Source of the DNA: Dysidea avara
Taxonomy: Eukaryota > Porifera > Demospongiae > Dictyoceratida > Dysideidae
Direction: 5' to 3'
Assembly: GCF_963678975.1 (NCBI RefSeq)
Contig: NC_089274.1
Location: forward strand, 5,506,001-5,570,000
Length of the DNA stretch: 64,000 nucleotides
Numbering within the stretch: position 1 is the stretch's first letter; the number at the start of each line of letters is the position of its first letter. Both the position numbers and the translations under genes were made by a program. Of this stretch, positions 23,620 to 34,016 are shown in pieces. The notes beneath the pieces are model-generated. The model saw nothing but the letters and a program-made list of their open reading frames with translations, ran no database searches and was not told where the DNA came from.

Positions 23620-24434
23620 TACACTGAAACCTGCAGGTCACTTCTTGTGGAAGATTGCTCTCTACACAAAATGACACATTCAGAGATTGTATTTAGATGG
23701 ATGATACAGTAATGCATTGTGACTTCAATACTCATGATGTGTCACTGCTAGGCAGCAACCATATACACGGCACTGCCACATCGCACTTGCTCGCACACAC
23801 AATTTTGCTAAAGATTTTACAAATTGATAATTAAGGGGTGTGGCAACTAGCTGTTTCGCTAGCAAGACTGTGTGGCAGCTGTTTCCCTTCTGTACAAGTG
23901 GCCACCAAGACAGGTCCACTGTGGATGAAAGCCAGGCATTAGATATTTGGTATTTCATGTGTTGAAGACATTCCAGGGCTTCTGGTAGTCTCAAATCTCA
24001 CCACAGTTTAACTTAGGCAGTGTTGTGGTCACCACTAAACTACTGGAATGCTGTGTTATGTTCATCTTATGCTTGGCTACTATATTGTAGAACTGAAAAG
24101 GATACTCTGAAAAATATATCCTATGGATAATGACTTCATCACTTTCTTCATCAGGAGCTTATAAGGACCAATAGTGAAACTTTTTACACTTGGGGCTGAC
24201 AGTCAACTGCCTATGTCTGAAGCAGTGCTTTTGGTGCTCTAACAGATTGGCTGCCCCCTTGCTACCAGCACTCACTATCTCATACGCTGTCATACACTAA
24301 ATCCATCTCTATAGCCAGTTAGAACAGCATGCTTCTTACCTTTTTTTAAGGCCGCTTAATGCAGCCACCTCTTTAAAAGGCAAGGTCAGAAAATTTTGTC
24401 CCTACGGCCTGAATAATGACCAGTTTTCACTGTA
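23620..24434. mobile_element. Possible longer pogo-like element (about 815 bp)
   Basis: Ends TACACTGAAACCTGCAGGTC and GACCAGTTTTCACTGTA are imperfect inverted repeats bounded by TA. The minus-strand frame at 23725-23994 has no transposase motif. Confidence 0.45.
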
Positions 24435-24901
24435 CTATTAGTGATTAGTGATCATGGGGGATTATTTATTAAGATACTAAGATATACAAACGCTACAACC
24501 TCTAAATATAGCAGTAAATTTTTACCCTGGTCCAATGTCCCGTAATAATCGTGACTTCGTGAGAGACTCTACTGTGACAAATACATGTTTATCATGATAA
24601 TTATGTGCTAATCGCCTTTTTACAATTAAGTTTTACAACACAAATACATGTATAGTTAAACTCACCAATTGCGACTAAATCCTTTCAACACGAAAAGACA
24701 AGTAATGAGACAACCTTGGAGACAACAGCTACACAAGCCTATTCTGGTGCGTTTATTTAGTAGTAATATAAATTTTAAAGGCGTTTATTTACAACAGGAC
24801 ATAATTACGCGCCCCTCTATTGTCTCTGTACATACTTGCCTTTTCTCATTTCATTTCACAAGATCTCTTCACTTGAATTAGTCATGATCAATGCTTGAAG
24901 T

Positions 24902-25086
24902 AGATCGAGATACTCTAATAGAACAGTCACATTTCTACAAGTGCCATATTTTTATATTGTAAAGTCTGTAAGTAGCTAGTAATTTAAACTATACAATCCG
25001 ATGCTAAGCAAAAGTTGTAACTATGCTAAATATTGATTGCTGTGTTACAGCTGTTTTGTGACTGCTCTAATAGAGTATTTTGATCG
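24902..25086. mobile_element. Short inverted-repeat element ending in the shared motif
   Basis: 24903-24930 (GATCGAGATACTCTAATAGA, then ACAGTCAC) and 25057-25086 (GTGACTGCTCTAATAGAG, then TATTTTGATC) are inverted copies of the dispersed motif, 127 bp apart. If this is a unit, the motif is its terminal inverted repeat, which would make it the best candidate for the motif's source. Confidence 0.5.
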
Positions 25087-25175
25087 TTTCAATGCAGTAC
25101 AAGATGAAAGGCAAGCGTTGTTAAGGGTTTAATAGTTAAAATGGGTGTTAGTTGACTGCAGTTGCATACCACTAA

Positions 25176-25366
25176 CAGGGCCGCCCTGAGAAATTAGAGG
25201 GCCCAGGGAAAAGAGTTAAAGAGGGGCCCAGGGGCAAGGAAGGGTCTAGATCCTGACTGCTCTATTAGAGTATATCGATCTTTCTTTAAACAGGTATTCA
25301 AGTGGCCCCTTTCGGGCTGTGGTAGGGGGCAAAATACCCCAGTTACCCCCAATGTGGGCGGCCCTG
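25176..25366. mobile_element. hAT-like MITE (191 bp)
   Basis: TIRs CAGGGCCGCC and GGCGGCCCTG are flanked by 8-bp ACCACTAA and GCCACTAA (7 of 8), the hAT duplication length. The interior has the shared motif (GACTGCTCTATTAGAGTAT, 25254-25272). Confidence 0.75.
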
Positions 25367-25489
25367 GCCACTAAAATTACAGTTATATTTTAATATTCTG
25401 TCACTGTAATCTGGGGTTTCTGTCAAAACCATGGAAACTCACCTACTGTTATCAACAGTACATTGCTTATTCTAACAAAAAGTATTGAA

Positions 25490-26120
25490 ATCCCATCCAA
25501 AAACAGCTTATAGCTGTAAAAAAAGTGCGCGTCCAAGTAAAGCAGAGTTAACTGCGACAAAAAGTAATGATATCATAATGCGGCCATGTGCGAGGTGTGC
25601 AAGTTGTAAAATTAATATTAGCTAATCAGATAATACAATGTTATTGTTAAAGTGTTAATGAGAACTATGTGATGCTGCTAGTTTTTAAGTGTGTGAGCAT
25701 CTTCATAAATGCCACATAAATTTAATTCTCAATAAAGCAATGTGTATAGATTCTCTGATAGTAATAAATAGTTTGAGTTTGGCCGCCTTTCCTGTATACA
25801 GCAATGCTACGAACAAAGGAAAGGTGGCCAAACTCAAACTATTTATTACTATCAGAGAATCTATACACATTGCTTTATTGAGAATTAAATTTATGTGGCA
25901 TTTATGAAGATGCTCACACACTTAAAAACTAGCAGCATCACATAGTTCTCATTAACACTTTAACAATAACATTGTATTATCTGATTAGCTAATATTAATT
26001 TTACAACTTGCACACCTCGCACATGGCCGCATTATGATATCATTACTTTTTGTCGCAGTTAACTCTGCTTTACTTGGACGCGCACTTTTTTTACAGCTAT
26101 AAGCTGTTTTTGGATGGGAT
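25490..26120. mobile_element. 631-bp near-perfect palindrome (foldback)
   Basis: The arms (about 25490-25790 and 25820-26120) are almost identical reverse complements around a short asymmetric centre near 25805. The tips read ATCCCATCC, then AACAGCTTATAGCTGT, echoing the AACAGCCAAGCTGT tips of the composite-family foldbacks, so it may be a divergent young relative. Two mirror-image frames of 72 codons (25689-25907 plus, 25703-25921 minus) are simply the arms read outward. I do not regard them as genes. Confidence 0.85.
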
Positions 26121-26297
26121 AAACACTACACAAAATAAACTGCATACACAAATGAACTGCATACACATGTAGGTATCAATAAACCACTTTTGTCACTGTT
26201 AAAACTTAATTGCAAATGTAGCAATGAGCCATTTGGGGCAACTTAAAACTATATAGCTGCTACGTACACATGTTTACATTATTCTTATCTATCTTAC

Positions 26298-27002
26298 CTG
26301 GTCCCTTTCAGGTGTAAATTGAGCTTGACGTGATTGAGGAGTCATAGGACTTGTAACAGCATTATTTTCTAAAGGAATATTTGGTGGTGGAGGTGCATGA
26401 GGTACATCTTGACTTTCTTTACTGCATGACTGTTTAAGATAAGAAGGAAGCTTTGAAGGTGGTTTATGTTCTCTGTTATCCACATCTTCATTTGGAGAAG
26501 TAATATCTTCTGGTTGTACTTCAACAATGGGTGGGCCATCATCAGATGGATCCACATGTAACCCTGAGCCCCCAAATTTTGGTTCACCTGATTCAGCATA
26601 TTCAGAGAGCATAGCTTCATTGGTTTCCATCAGATTAGTACTGTCAGCACTTTCTTCAAACAATAATGGCTGAGATGGTGGTGGTACATGAGCATATTGC
26701 ACATTTGTGTTTGCAGCAGACACTGGCACAGCCAACTCACTATTACCTTCACTTACAACACTTTGCTCTTCTTTACTATGAGTATCTTCGTCTGTAAGAG
26801 TTTCAGGAGCAGATGACAAGTGAGATTGCACAATGCATAACAGTCTCTCAATGGAATGTACATCTTTCAGCTTCAGCTCACAAACTAGCTCTTTTACTTG
26901 ATCATCAACAATTTCAACAGGACTCCATTCATAGGTACTCAACTTCACCAAACCACTTTCCAGCTGAACACTGTGAAACGTATTGACATCATTGGAAAAA
27001 AC
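26298..27002 (-). CDS. Internal exon of an unidentified host gene (Pro/Ser/Glu-rich)
   Basis: The exon is bounded by an acceptor (ATATGCAG before 27002) and a strong donor (CCAG followed by GTAAGATAG at 26297). It is 705 bp, 235 codons, phase 0 at both ends. The N-terminal part is likely folded (EWSPVEIVDDQVKELVCELK, then an IERLLCIVQSHL helix). The rest is acidic and low-complexity with Pro-rich runs (VPPPSQP, APPPPN), suggesting a disordered scaffold or regulatory protein. No stop or frameshift. I do not recognise the family. Its partner exons are not apparent: the 631-bp palindrome lies 178 bp downstream in the following intron. A start codon at 27041 is also in frame, so a first exon is possible, but the acceptor makes an internal exon more likely. 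Confidence 0.65.
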
Positions 27003-27198
27003 CTGCATATGATTATTTACGAAGTATGGATTAAACATCATATGACATACAACAGATTTTATGTAATTACCTGTCTACTAAATAATCATACAAAAATTAA
27101 TGTTTAGTCCCAAATATGATTTTTTCAAATCAAGTGCACAACTGGTTTCCTGAAATTAACTTCTGAAAAACATGCGTGTATGTACATACATATTTATG

Positions 27199-27362
27199 TA
27201 CGCAGAGTGAAACCTGTGTATTAAGGACACCTTGGGACCAAGCAGAAGTGTCCTGATTATCAAGGTTTCCTGGTTTTCCAGGTCAGTTTACATGCTAATG
27301 GCCATTACCAAGTGTCCAGATTGCACATTTTAAAAGTGTCCTGATTAACAGGTTCCACTGTA
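27199..27362. mobile_element. pogo-like MITE remnant
   Basis: The left end (CAGAGTGAAACCTGTGTATT) and the complement of the right end (TACAGTGGAACCTGTTAATC) form imperfect inverted repeats continuing into GGACAC. It is bordered by TA. Confidence 0.6.
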
Positions 27363-27423
27363 CATACATACGTGCACATGTGTGTGTGTGTGTGTGCGTG
27401 CGTGCATGTGTGAGAGAGAGGAA
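27363..27423. repeat. TG/TGCG/GA microsatellite
   Basis: Runs of TGTGTG, GCGTGCGTGC and GAGAGAGAG lie between the MITE and the SINE. Confidence 0.9.
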
Positions 27424-27700
27424 AGTGGCTAGAGCTTCAGCCTGTTAATCAAAAGGTTCCGGGTTAAGAAACTACTCACATTGCTCCAGTCTACCCAGCT
27501 GTATATCGAGGACCTTGTGTCACCTGGGGAAGCAGCCCACACAGCTGTAACATCAATGGGTACCCCCCCTAGGGAAACAAAATTTAATGCCAACTGTCCT
27601 TGCCTTATTTAGCAGTGTTGGAGTCATTGTGCCACCTTAGACCTTACCTTTTGCAGTTTACTAGCCATGCCCCAGGAGGATTTGCCTGCATAAGGCTCAA
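27424..27700 (+). repeat. tRNA-derived SINE
   Basis: The head AGTGGCTAGAGCTTCAGCCT has an A box. CTGTTAATC resembles an Asn-type anticodon region, and GGTTCCGGGTTAAG is a damaged B box. The body carries GTGTCACCTGGGGAAGCAG and ATGGGTACCCCCCCTAGGG. It is a SINE and not a tRNA gene, because the acceptor arm is missing. It is embedded among TG repeats, which recur near 27790. Confidence 0.65.
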
Positions 27701-27850
27701 GCGTCTAAGTGGTGCACGGGCATCCCAGTGGTGGTTCGCTGGGTGGAAATAGCTGTGTATTGCACGACTAAGCTTTGTGTGCATGTGTACGTACGTGTGT
27801 GTGTACCAAAGCATGATATAAACCATTTGAAAATGTTCCAACTTTAATAC

Positions 27851-28025
27851 AATGCCACTAGCCAAGCTGTAAAAAGGGTGTGCCTTCAAAAGCCTGTGTG
27901 AACTTAGAAAAGTTGTGAAATCATTTGCGCATGATTAGCATTAACATCATTACAGTCATTTCATGGCCGACACCTCTTTGACTTCACACCTTTTTTCACC
28001 CAGGCTTTTGAAGGCCACACACTAC
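27851..28025. repeat. Diverged foldback of the AGCCAAGCTGT type
   Basis: AGCCAAGCTGTAAAAAGG at the left, AGGCTTTTGAAGGCCACAC at the right, and inner arms around 27930. The arms are shortened and mutated relative to 9758-10083. Confidence 0.6.
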
Positions 28026-28560
28026 AGAAAAATACCTATCGATCTGATACCAAAGCCACAAGGATCTATGCCTATGGAAATACCTTGGGCCAATCATTGT
28101 AGCAGTTCTTTTTTGGTGCTTTCAAAAACAAAAGAATAACACAACAAAAATCAAGCAAATATAAAATTGCAGGGTTCAAGTACTCTAATAGAACAGTCAC
28201 CACAGGGTTGAAAAATTGTTGTAAAAAGCTTACCATGGTTTGATCCAGGTTTCTCTACACCTAACACCCAAATGTGTAACCACTAAGCAATTACTATCAC
28301 AGCTGCTCACCTCACTTAATTTCTACTTTACAAATAAAAGTTCTACTCAATCATAATTTCATAGTATGTGTGTTCTACTAGAAGTCCTCAAACAACTGTG
28401 GACTCTAAAATATTAGAGTATTACAATACTATAAGTGAACAGTCATGCAATACAATACAATTATAACTTCTGTCTTTAATAATCATTATTGTCTGTAGAT
28501 AAAACAACATGTGACATAGGGCAGACGTAGGATGGCTTTGGAGCCTTATAAAGTACAAAA
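28026..28560. other. Unassigned stretch with one motif copy
   Basis: ACTCTAATAGAACAGTCAC lies at 28181-28203. Otherwise no feature that I can support. Confidence 0.45.
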
Positions 28561-28565
28561 AGAAG

Positions 28566-29365
28566 TGAAATTCACACATAACAGCCAAGCTGTGAAATTA
28601 GGTCATGGCCTTCAAAAGCCTGGATGAAAAAGTTGTGAAATCAAAGAAATGGCTGCAATGATGTTTATAGCATTAATAATAGCATTACAGGTTTTTGCAA
28701 TTGAATTCGTCACTCCATTTGCAGTAGAGTTTGTTGCTTTTGCTGTAGAACTCGTCCTGTTTGCAATTGAATTTGTCGGTAATTTATTGGTTTTGCAATT
28801 GAATTCGTCACGTTTGCACAAGAATTTGTCCGTGACAAGATTGGCCGCTGCAGTAAACACAAAAACAAGATGTAGCAGCTGTTTCATGATCTTATTGAAG
28901 TACAACTGTTGTAAATAACTCTCTATAAGGCAATAATTGATCCACCTTGTGATGAGCGGCTGGTTTATAGCAGTCAAAGTAACTATGAGGAATTCTTGTG
29001 CAAACGTGATGAATTCTAATGTAAAAGTGCCAAAATCAATTGCAAACCAATGAACTCCAATCGCAAACGGCATGAATTCTACTGCAAAAGCAACAAAATC
29101 TACTGCAAATGGGACAAAGTAAAATGTAAAAACCTGTAACTTCATCACAGCTATTTCTGTGCTGCTGCCATAATCCATTATCAGTTATAGATCATGGCTT
29201 TTTCCCTAACTTTGGTAACGAGAATAGCAATCCACACAAACACAGCCAAGCTGTGAAAAAGGATGAAAAGCCCGGGTATGAAATCAAAGGTGGAAACCAA
29301 GATATGATGGGTGCTGTGTGGATTACTATTCTCATTACTAAAGTCACTTTTGAAGAAGCCATAAT
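28566..29365. mobile_element. Foldback element with mirrored minisatellites
   Basis: The left tip carries AACAGCCAAGCTGTG (28582). About 28683-28830 is an array of about 20-24-bp units such as TTTGCAATTGAATTCGTCAC, and about 28985-29125 carries the same kind of unit in reverse (GTGATGAATTCTAATGTAAA). A second nested inverted repeat (29187-29240 and 29315-29385) surrounds another ACAGCCAAGCTGTG. The open frame through the arrays (29178-28612) is a by-product of the unit length. Confidence 0.6.
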
Positions 29366-29385
29366 CCATTACTGGTAACAGATTA

Positions 29386-29800
29386 TGGCATCTTCAAAAT
29401 ACTACACTATAAATAGTAACAAATACATTACTAAGAAGCCCCAAAAGTAATAACTATTATGTAAGTATAACATACAGTACGATAGTACTGTATTTTTTTA
29501 GTAGGGACCACAAAAAACAGCATCCAATAACCAGCCTCAATTTTCCCAGACAACAATGAGGCAGTATTGGTTAGGCAAGACAAGCCTTCTGATCAACCCA
29601 AAATGCTTTCAACAAGTTGCTACAGAATTTGTAAAAAAATTATTTTACGGAATTTTCTATTGACTGACTGAGTAACTGATTGACTAATGCCTTCAGACAA
29701 GCATAACTTGATAACGGCTAAGGCTACGGGCTTGATTTTTTCAGTTTGACATCACTTCGGCCTGAGAAATGCCTTTTGGCATACCACAATATGTACAATG
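29386..29800. other. Unassigned stretch
   Basis: No gene or repeat family that I can support. Confidence 0.4.
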
Positions 29801-29818
29801 CATTCTTCATGGACTTAC

Positions 29819-29979
29819 CAGTGTCCTTCTGTGTCCCATTCATCTTTACTGACAGCTAAAAGTGTCCATTTGGCGGTAGAACGTAATGGCTTCCCTTCAT
29901 AACGGAAATCGTCTGTGTTTTTTATAGTGGCTACATTGATTGTAGAAGTACGTACTTTACGAACAGTTCTTGATTTGTA
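29819..29979 (-). CDS. Probable exon of an unidentified gene
   Basis: Candidate acceptor GGCTAAGCAG precedes 29979, and the donor CACTG followed by GTAAGT ends the exon at 29819. It is 161 nt, phase 0 in and phase 2 out. It reads YKSRTVRKVRTSTINVATI, then a part containing DDFRYEGKPLRSTAKWTLLA and SKDEWDTEGHW, a plausible globular sequence with no stop. I do not recognise a family. A shorter look-alike of its 5' part (GAACAGTTCTTGATT) recurs at about 31928-31990, so the exon or its flank belongs to something repeated, possibly a transposon gene. Partner exons not found. Confidence 0.4.
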
Positions 29980-30045
29980 CTGCTTAGCCGGCAACAAAGC
30001 ATAATGGATACTTCACTTTTCAAACAATAACTGACATCACTAGGG

Positions 30046-31861
30046 TAGAGATGTACCGATAAGGATTTTTCAGCTGTACCGACATCCGATTAGTCTGTAC
30101 CATTTTTTTTTATAAATTGATTATTTTTTTTACAAAATGAACACATTAAACAAATACAAAATAAAATAAATACGTTAAACAGATGAGTCAAGCTTAACCT
30201 CTGCCAAGCGCAGTTCAGCAGAGATAGTGGGGGGTTCCAAAGGTCTCACAGTCCTACTACCCCAGATAGCCAAGATGGCAGAACGGAATAAAGAAAATGA
30301 GATGGAGCATCGCATCAGTGAAAGTGTCTTGGTATAGGGTGTGCCATGTTTCTTAGAGAGTAAATCAGCTAAGCAGCTATAGAATATAGTTACTTCCCTA
30401 CCAAGTCCACCAAACGTAGAAAAAACAAGAGGGGTAAATGAAGCACACCCACACTGCGAACCCTATTGCCATATTCCTGCTTCTTCTCTAACTCATGCAT
30501 TCGAAAAAGTGATGCAGGCTGAGTCTTAAGGTAGCTTGGTGCGTTGGGGTGAAAAATCCTTATATCAAAAAATGCACCCTGGCGTTTACCCCAAAACCCA
30601 GTTGCACAAACATCTGCACGGGCTTCATCATTATGAATAGTAGAAACAGGAGCAATGGTCTCTCCATTAAGAGGTAATAAAGGTGGTTCCATTGCAACAT
30701 TATAACAGACCTCTTGTAATCATCCAGCTGTCAAGTCACGAAGTTCATTATGACGAATAAAGGTATAAGGCCTCCTACACTGAAGGGGGTGCCACAAACA
30801 CAGTGACTGGAGACATCATACAATTAACTCCTGCTTATTTAAGTAGAATCCCTGCTCCTGAATAGGAAGAGCTGTCAGTCACAGGAAAGAACACTTCATA
30901 CTATTCAAACCAACGATCCTCTGCAGCAAGGGATCCAGATGAGACTTGTCTGAATCAGCAACAGAAGACACATATTGTTGCTTAAGCCGGCGAATATCAG
31001 ATTTAACAGATTATAAATTAAGGATACAGAAGTCATTGGATTGTTGCTCTATCAGGGAAGCCAAGAAAGCACTGATCCACCTAGAACCAGAATATTGAGC
31101 ATAAGAATATTAATCTGTACCTAAAATAACCGATACCGATTATACTGATCCGATTATTGTATACATAATCTGTAAAGTGTAAAATAGAACAGGTGTATAG
31201 CTACTGCATGATGCATATTCTAATGATATTAATTTTAAAGAAAATAGAAGTGTTGTAACTATAAGGTACAACTATACCTGGTTACCTTTAGTTGGTGTGG
31301 CCATGCAGACAATTAGGCACCACATGCAAATATTATAATACATACTCCCTTGTCCAGATTACTCCCTTGTCCAGATTACTCAGTGCTTTGATTAGTTATA
31401 AGATGGCTACTATACACACATTATCCTGTGGTGCAGTTCTTTATTGTTAAGGTGTAACAGCTACCAGATCTGGGAAAGAATATTTTAACACAAATTAATA
31501 GCAGTATTTACACATGTGGTCGTATGGCTTCTTGTAACCTATGGCTATAATGGAACAGTATAGAGAGGCTTTCTATTTTTTGTAGTAGTGAGCAAAAAGG
31601 CTTTTCATTGCTGCAAATAATGGTACTCATATTTGCCATGCAAAATTAGCGGCAGCAATATCGGTTCTCAGAGCGTTTGTGCCGATTACCAATACTCTAC
31701 TTTTCTATTGTCCTTTTTAGTTGTCCAGCACGTGCCTTTCTTTGTGCTGGGGGTGGTAGGCAAGGGCAGTCCATCAAGCCTGGGAAAAAATTACCGATAT
31801 GGTAGATATTGCCATATCGGCACCCGATCCGATCACCAATCCGATTATCGGTACATCTCTA
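30046..31861. mobile_element. hAT element (1,816 bp), non-autonomous
   Basis: TIRs TAGAGATGTACCGATAA and TTATCGGTACATCTCTA are flanked by perfect 8-bp duplications CACTAGGG (30038-30045 and 31862-31869). No hAT transposase (no BED finger, no RW motif) is readable. Instead the left half holds a minus-strand reverse-transcriptase C-terminal fragment, and 31280-31612 matches the interior of the MITE at 12165-12880 in inverted orientation. Confidence 0.85.
30197..31010 (-). pseudogene. C-terminal fragment of a retroelement RT polyprotein with a restriction-like nuclease domain
   Basis: Read on the minus strand in pieces, the fragment shows LTALPIQEQGFYLNKQEL; then a C-x(n)-RHNELRDLTAG stretch; EPPLLPLNGETIAP; DEARADVCATGFWG; AFFDIRIFHPNAPS; RMHELEKKQEYGNRVR; and finally STFGGLGREVTIFY and RCSISFSLFRSAIL. 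The order RHN, then ARxDVxAxGFW, then FFDxRxFNP fits a restriction-like endonuclease (RHN and D...D/E positions). I know this module from memory as the C-terminus of large RT proteins in cnidarians, fish and sponges. The clade is unsure. At least one in-frame stop (TGA after LTAG) and one frameshift (near 30420) kill it. It lies wholly inside the hAT element. Confidence 0.6.
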
Positions 31862-31863
31862 CA

Positions 31864-32082
31864 CTAGGGCACGTGGTGCCTTTTTTTCTTTTGATGCGGT
31901 ATACATGGATTGCAGAGGTGCTTTTCGAACAGTTCTTGATTCATAATATTGTGAACATAGCTGACAACAAAGAGTAAGGATGATTCACTTTTCAGACGAT
32001 AATTGATGTAGCTGGGGGGCTTGGCTTTTGATGCGGAATGCGTGGGTTCACCAGTCATAATTATTTACGGAAACAGTTAACA
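31864..32082. repeat. Subterminal region of foldback family FB-A
   Basis: GATGCGGTATACATGG (31894) and GATGCGGAATGCGTGG (32031) match bases 28-45 of the window, and GAACAGTTCTTGATT (31928) matches 29970-29984. The region forms two diverged units of about 140 bp ahead of the foldback. Confidence 0.55.
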
Positions 32083-32292
32083 AACAAGTACGCAAAAAAA
32101 ATTAGAACTACAGTAGGGACCATAGCACATCGATAAAAAGTACTGAAACAAGCTGGAGTAATGCATGATATTAAATCACAGTAAAACAATAAGAAGTGTT
32201 ATAACTGTACTGTGCTTGTTTCAGTATTTTTTATCGATGTGCTATGTTCCCTACTCTAGTTGAAAAATTCCAAATTTTTTTGTGTACTTGTT
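32083..32292. mobile_element. Foldback element, family FB-A (short-armed)
   Basis: Arms of about 70 bp (32083-32152 and 32215-32292) start AACAAGTACGC and share TAGGGACCATAGCACATC with the other family members. The inner stem is partly lost. Confidence 0.75.
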
Positions 32293-33501
32293 ACTTTATT
32301 AATGTGTTACTTCCAACAAGCAGCAGTCATATTCCTACAATAGCACTACAATCCTGTGTAGTGAATGTGAATTCATGTATGCCTACAGACAGAAACACAA
32401 TCTGATAAGTGGGGGTGGCTCTACATAAATTTCTTGAGTTTATACAACTGTATTTCCATCAGTTCAACATACAGATCTGATCCATATATTCAAAAGAAGT
32501 GAATCAGACCCAGTGACTCAAACAATCCAAATAATCTGGATGACCCGACCCATTTGCAATGCTAAGTAATCACACACGTCTATATCATTATCACTCTCCA
32601 CCTACCCAAAGTCAGGAAGTAAGTGGGGATTAGTCACCCAGTCATCCCCAGGGCAGTGTTATGGTTACTTGCAACAAGCACTGATACTGTACCCACTTGT
32701 TTAATGATTCACGTATGTAGCACATAATGGGATCATGTTTGCAACTCACTAGTTCGAAGTTGCCCCCTGCGTGGGGTAGGTGGGGCATGACTTAAGTTTG
32801 TGCATAACTAGCTCTGGGGGTGAACAGAGATTAAATATGGTACTAAATTACTCCACCCATGATCTAAAATTTACAGCTCATTCTTATATACCAAGTTTTT
32901 TTTTCTTGTAAAACTACTGTATTTATACAATCAAGTACTAAAGATAATAAGAAATGCGGTTAAAATTATGTCATATAAATAATGTTTGAGAAAACTACAA
33001 GGCCTAGAGACATATAGATTCACCTGTGAACGAAGGCACAACCATATAATAATTATGCCTGTTCGTGCTGATGACTTTAACATACGTGTAAATCTATATA
33101 CATAACACCCAGTACCACACTCATGCTTTAATTTCAGAATTCGCGAAGGGGAAGATTAGCGAACGTTCGCGAGTGATTGCAGGAGAGCCAGAGACCACTT
33201 TACACATAAACAACAAGTATTTTTTAATGTTTGTAACTGTATTTTGAGTCCAGCAAATATGTGCTCCAGGCGTCAGTGAACAACCAGCTGATGCGCCAGC
33301 ACATGAACAATAAGGTAAAGAGTATATTTCAAGGTTTTACTTTTATTGTACATCTTCATTCTTCACTAGCTGGAATTTTTTTTCCACCTTTAGCTACTAA
33401 TATATAGTCTGTTGCCAATAATCTGCAATCAACAAGAAGATGCATTGCTACATCTACAAAAATGTGTAACTATCTCCTGTATGTTGTGTGTGCATAATAT
33501 T
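32293..33501. other. Gene-free stretch; end shared with 40.6 kb
   Basis: No gene. About 33340-33500 (with ATGCATTGCTACATCTACAA and GTGTAACTATCTCCTGTATG) is a diverged direct copy of about 40610-40750. The remainder is unassigned. Confidence 0.45.
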
Positions 33502-34012
33502 ATCTAATCAAAAACAGCCAAGCTGTAAAAAAAGGAGTGCAGCCCTTGAAAAGGCTATGGTGAAAAAAGATGTGAAATCCAAGGTGGCGGCCAAGTAATG
33601 GCTATGATGGTAGGTTAATGGTAAAAATTTTAATAACAACAATTCAGGTGAATTTGGTGCCGCATGGTCTTGGCACAAAATTCACCTGAACTGCCGTTAT
33701 TGAAATCTTTACCATTAACCTACCATCACAGCCATTTCTTGGCCGCCACCTTGCATTTCACATCTTTTTTCACCATAGCCTTTTCAAGGGCCGCACTCCT
33801 TTTTTTACAGCTTGGCTGTTTTTGATTAGATTTCACTTATTTTTGTATTTGTATACCCCAAAGCTGGCCTATGGCCAGCTTTGGGGCTTTTAACCTATAT
33901 TTTTTTCTTTACCACAGGAAAAAGAAAAGGATGAAGCAGATTTTATAAATACTTTAACTCATTCTGATTTCATCAGTAAATGTACAAATTATATATATAT
34001 ATATATAATGCA
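33502..34012. mobile_element. Foldback plus inverted tail
   Basis: The palindrome is 33502-33831 (centre near 33665), followed by the family tail in reverse (CCTGTGGTAAAG complement at about 33908, TGATTTCATCAGTAAATG at 33964). It abuts the start of copy 3 directly. Confidence 0.8.
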
Positions 34013-34016
34013 TATC

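Noticed and set aside
25689..25921. Mirror-image 72-codon proteins on both strands
   Set aside because: They are the same palindrome arm read from each side.
28612..29178. 188-codon minus-strand protein with FAVEFV-like repeats
   Set aside because: It is explained by inverted minisatellites. No domain, and the two halves are sense and antisense of the same unit.
31633..31977. 114-codon plus-strand frame
   Set aside because: It crosses the right end of the hAT element and its target duplication, so it cannot be an ancestral gene.
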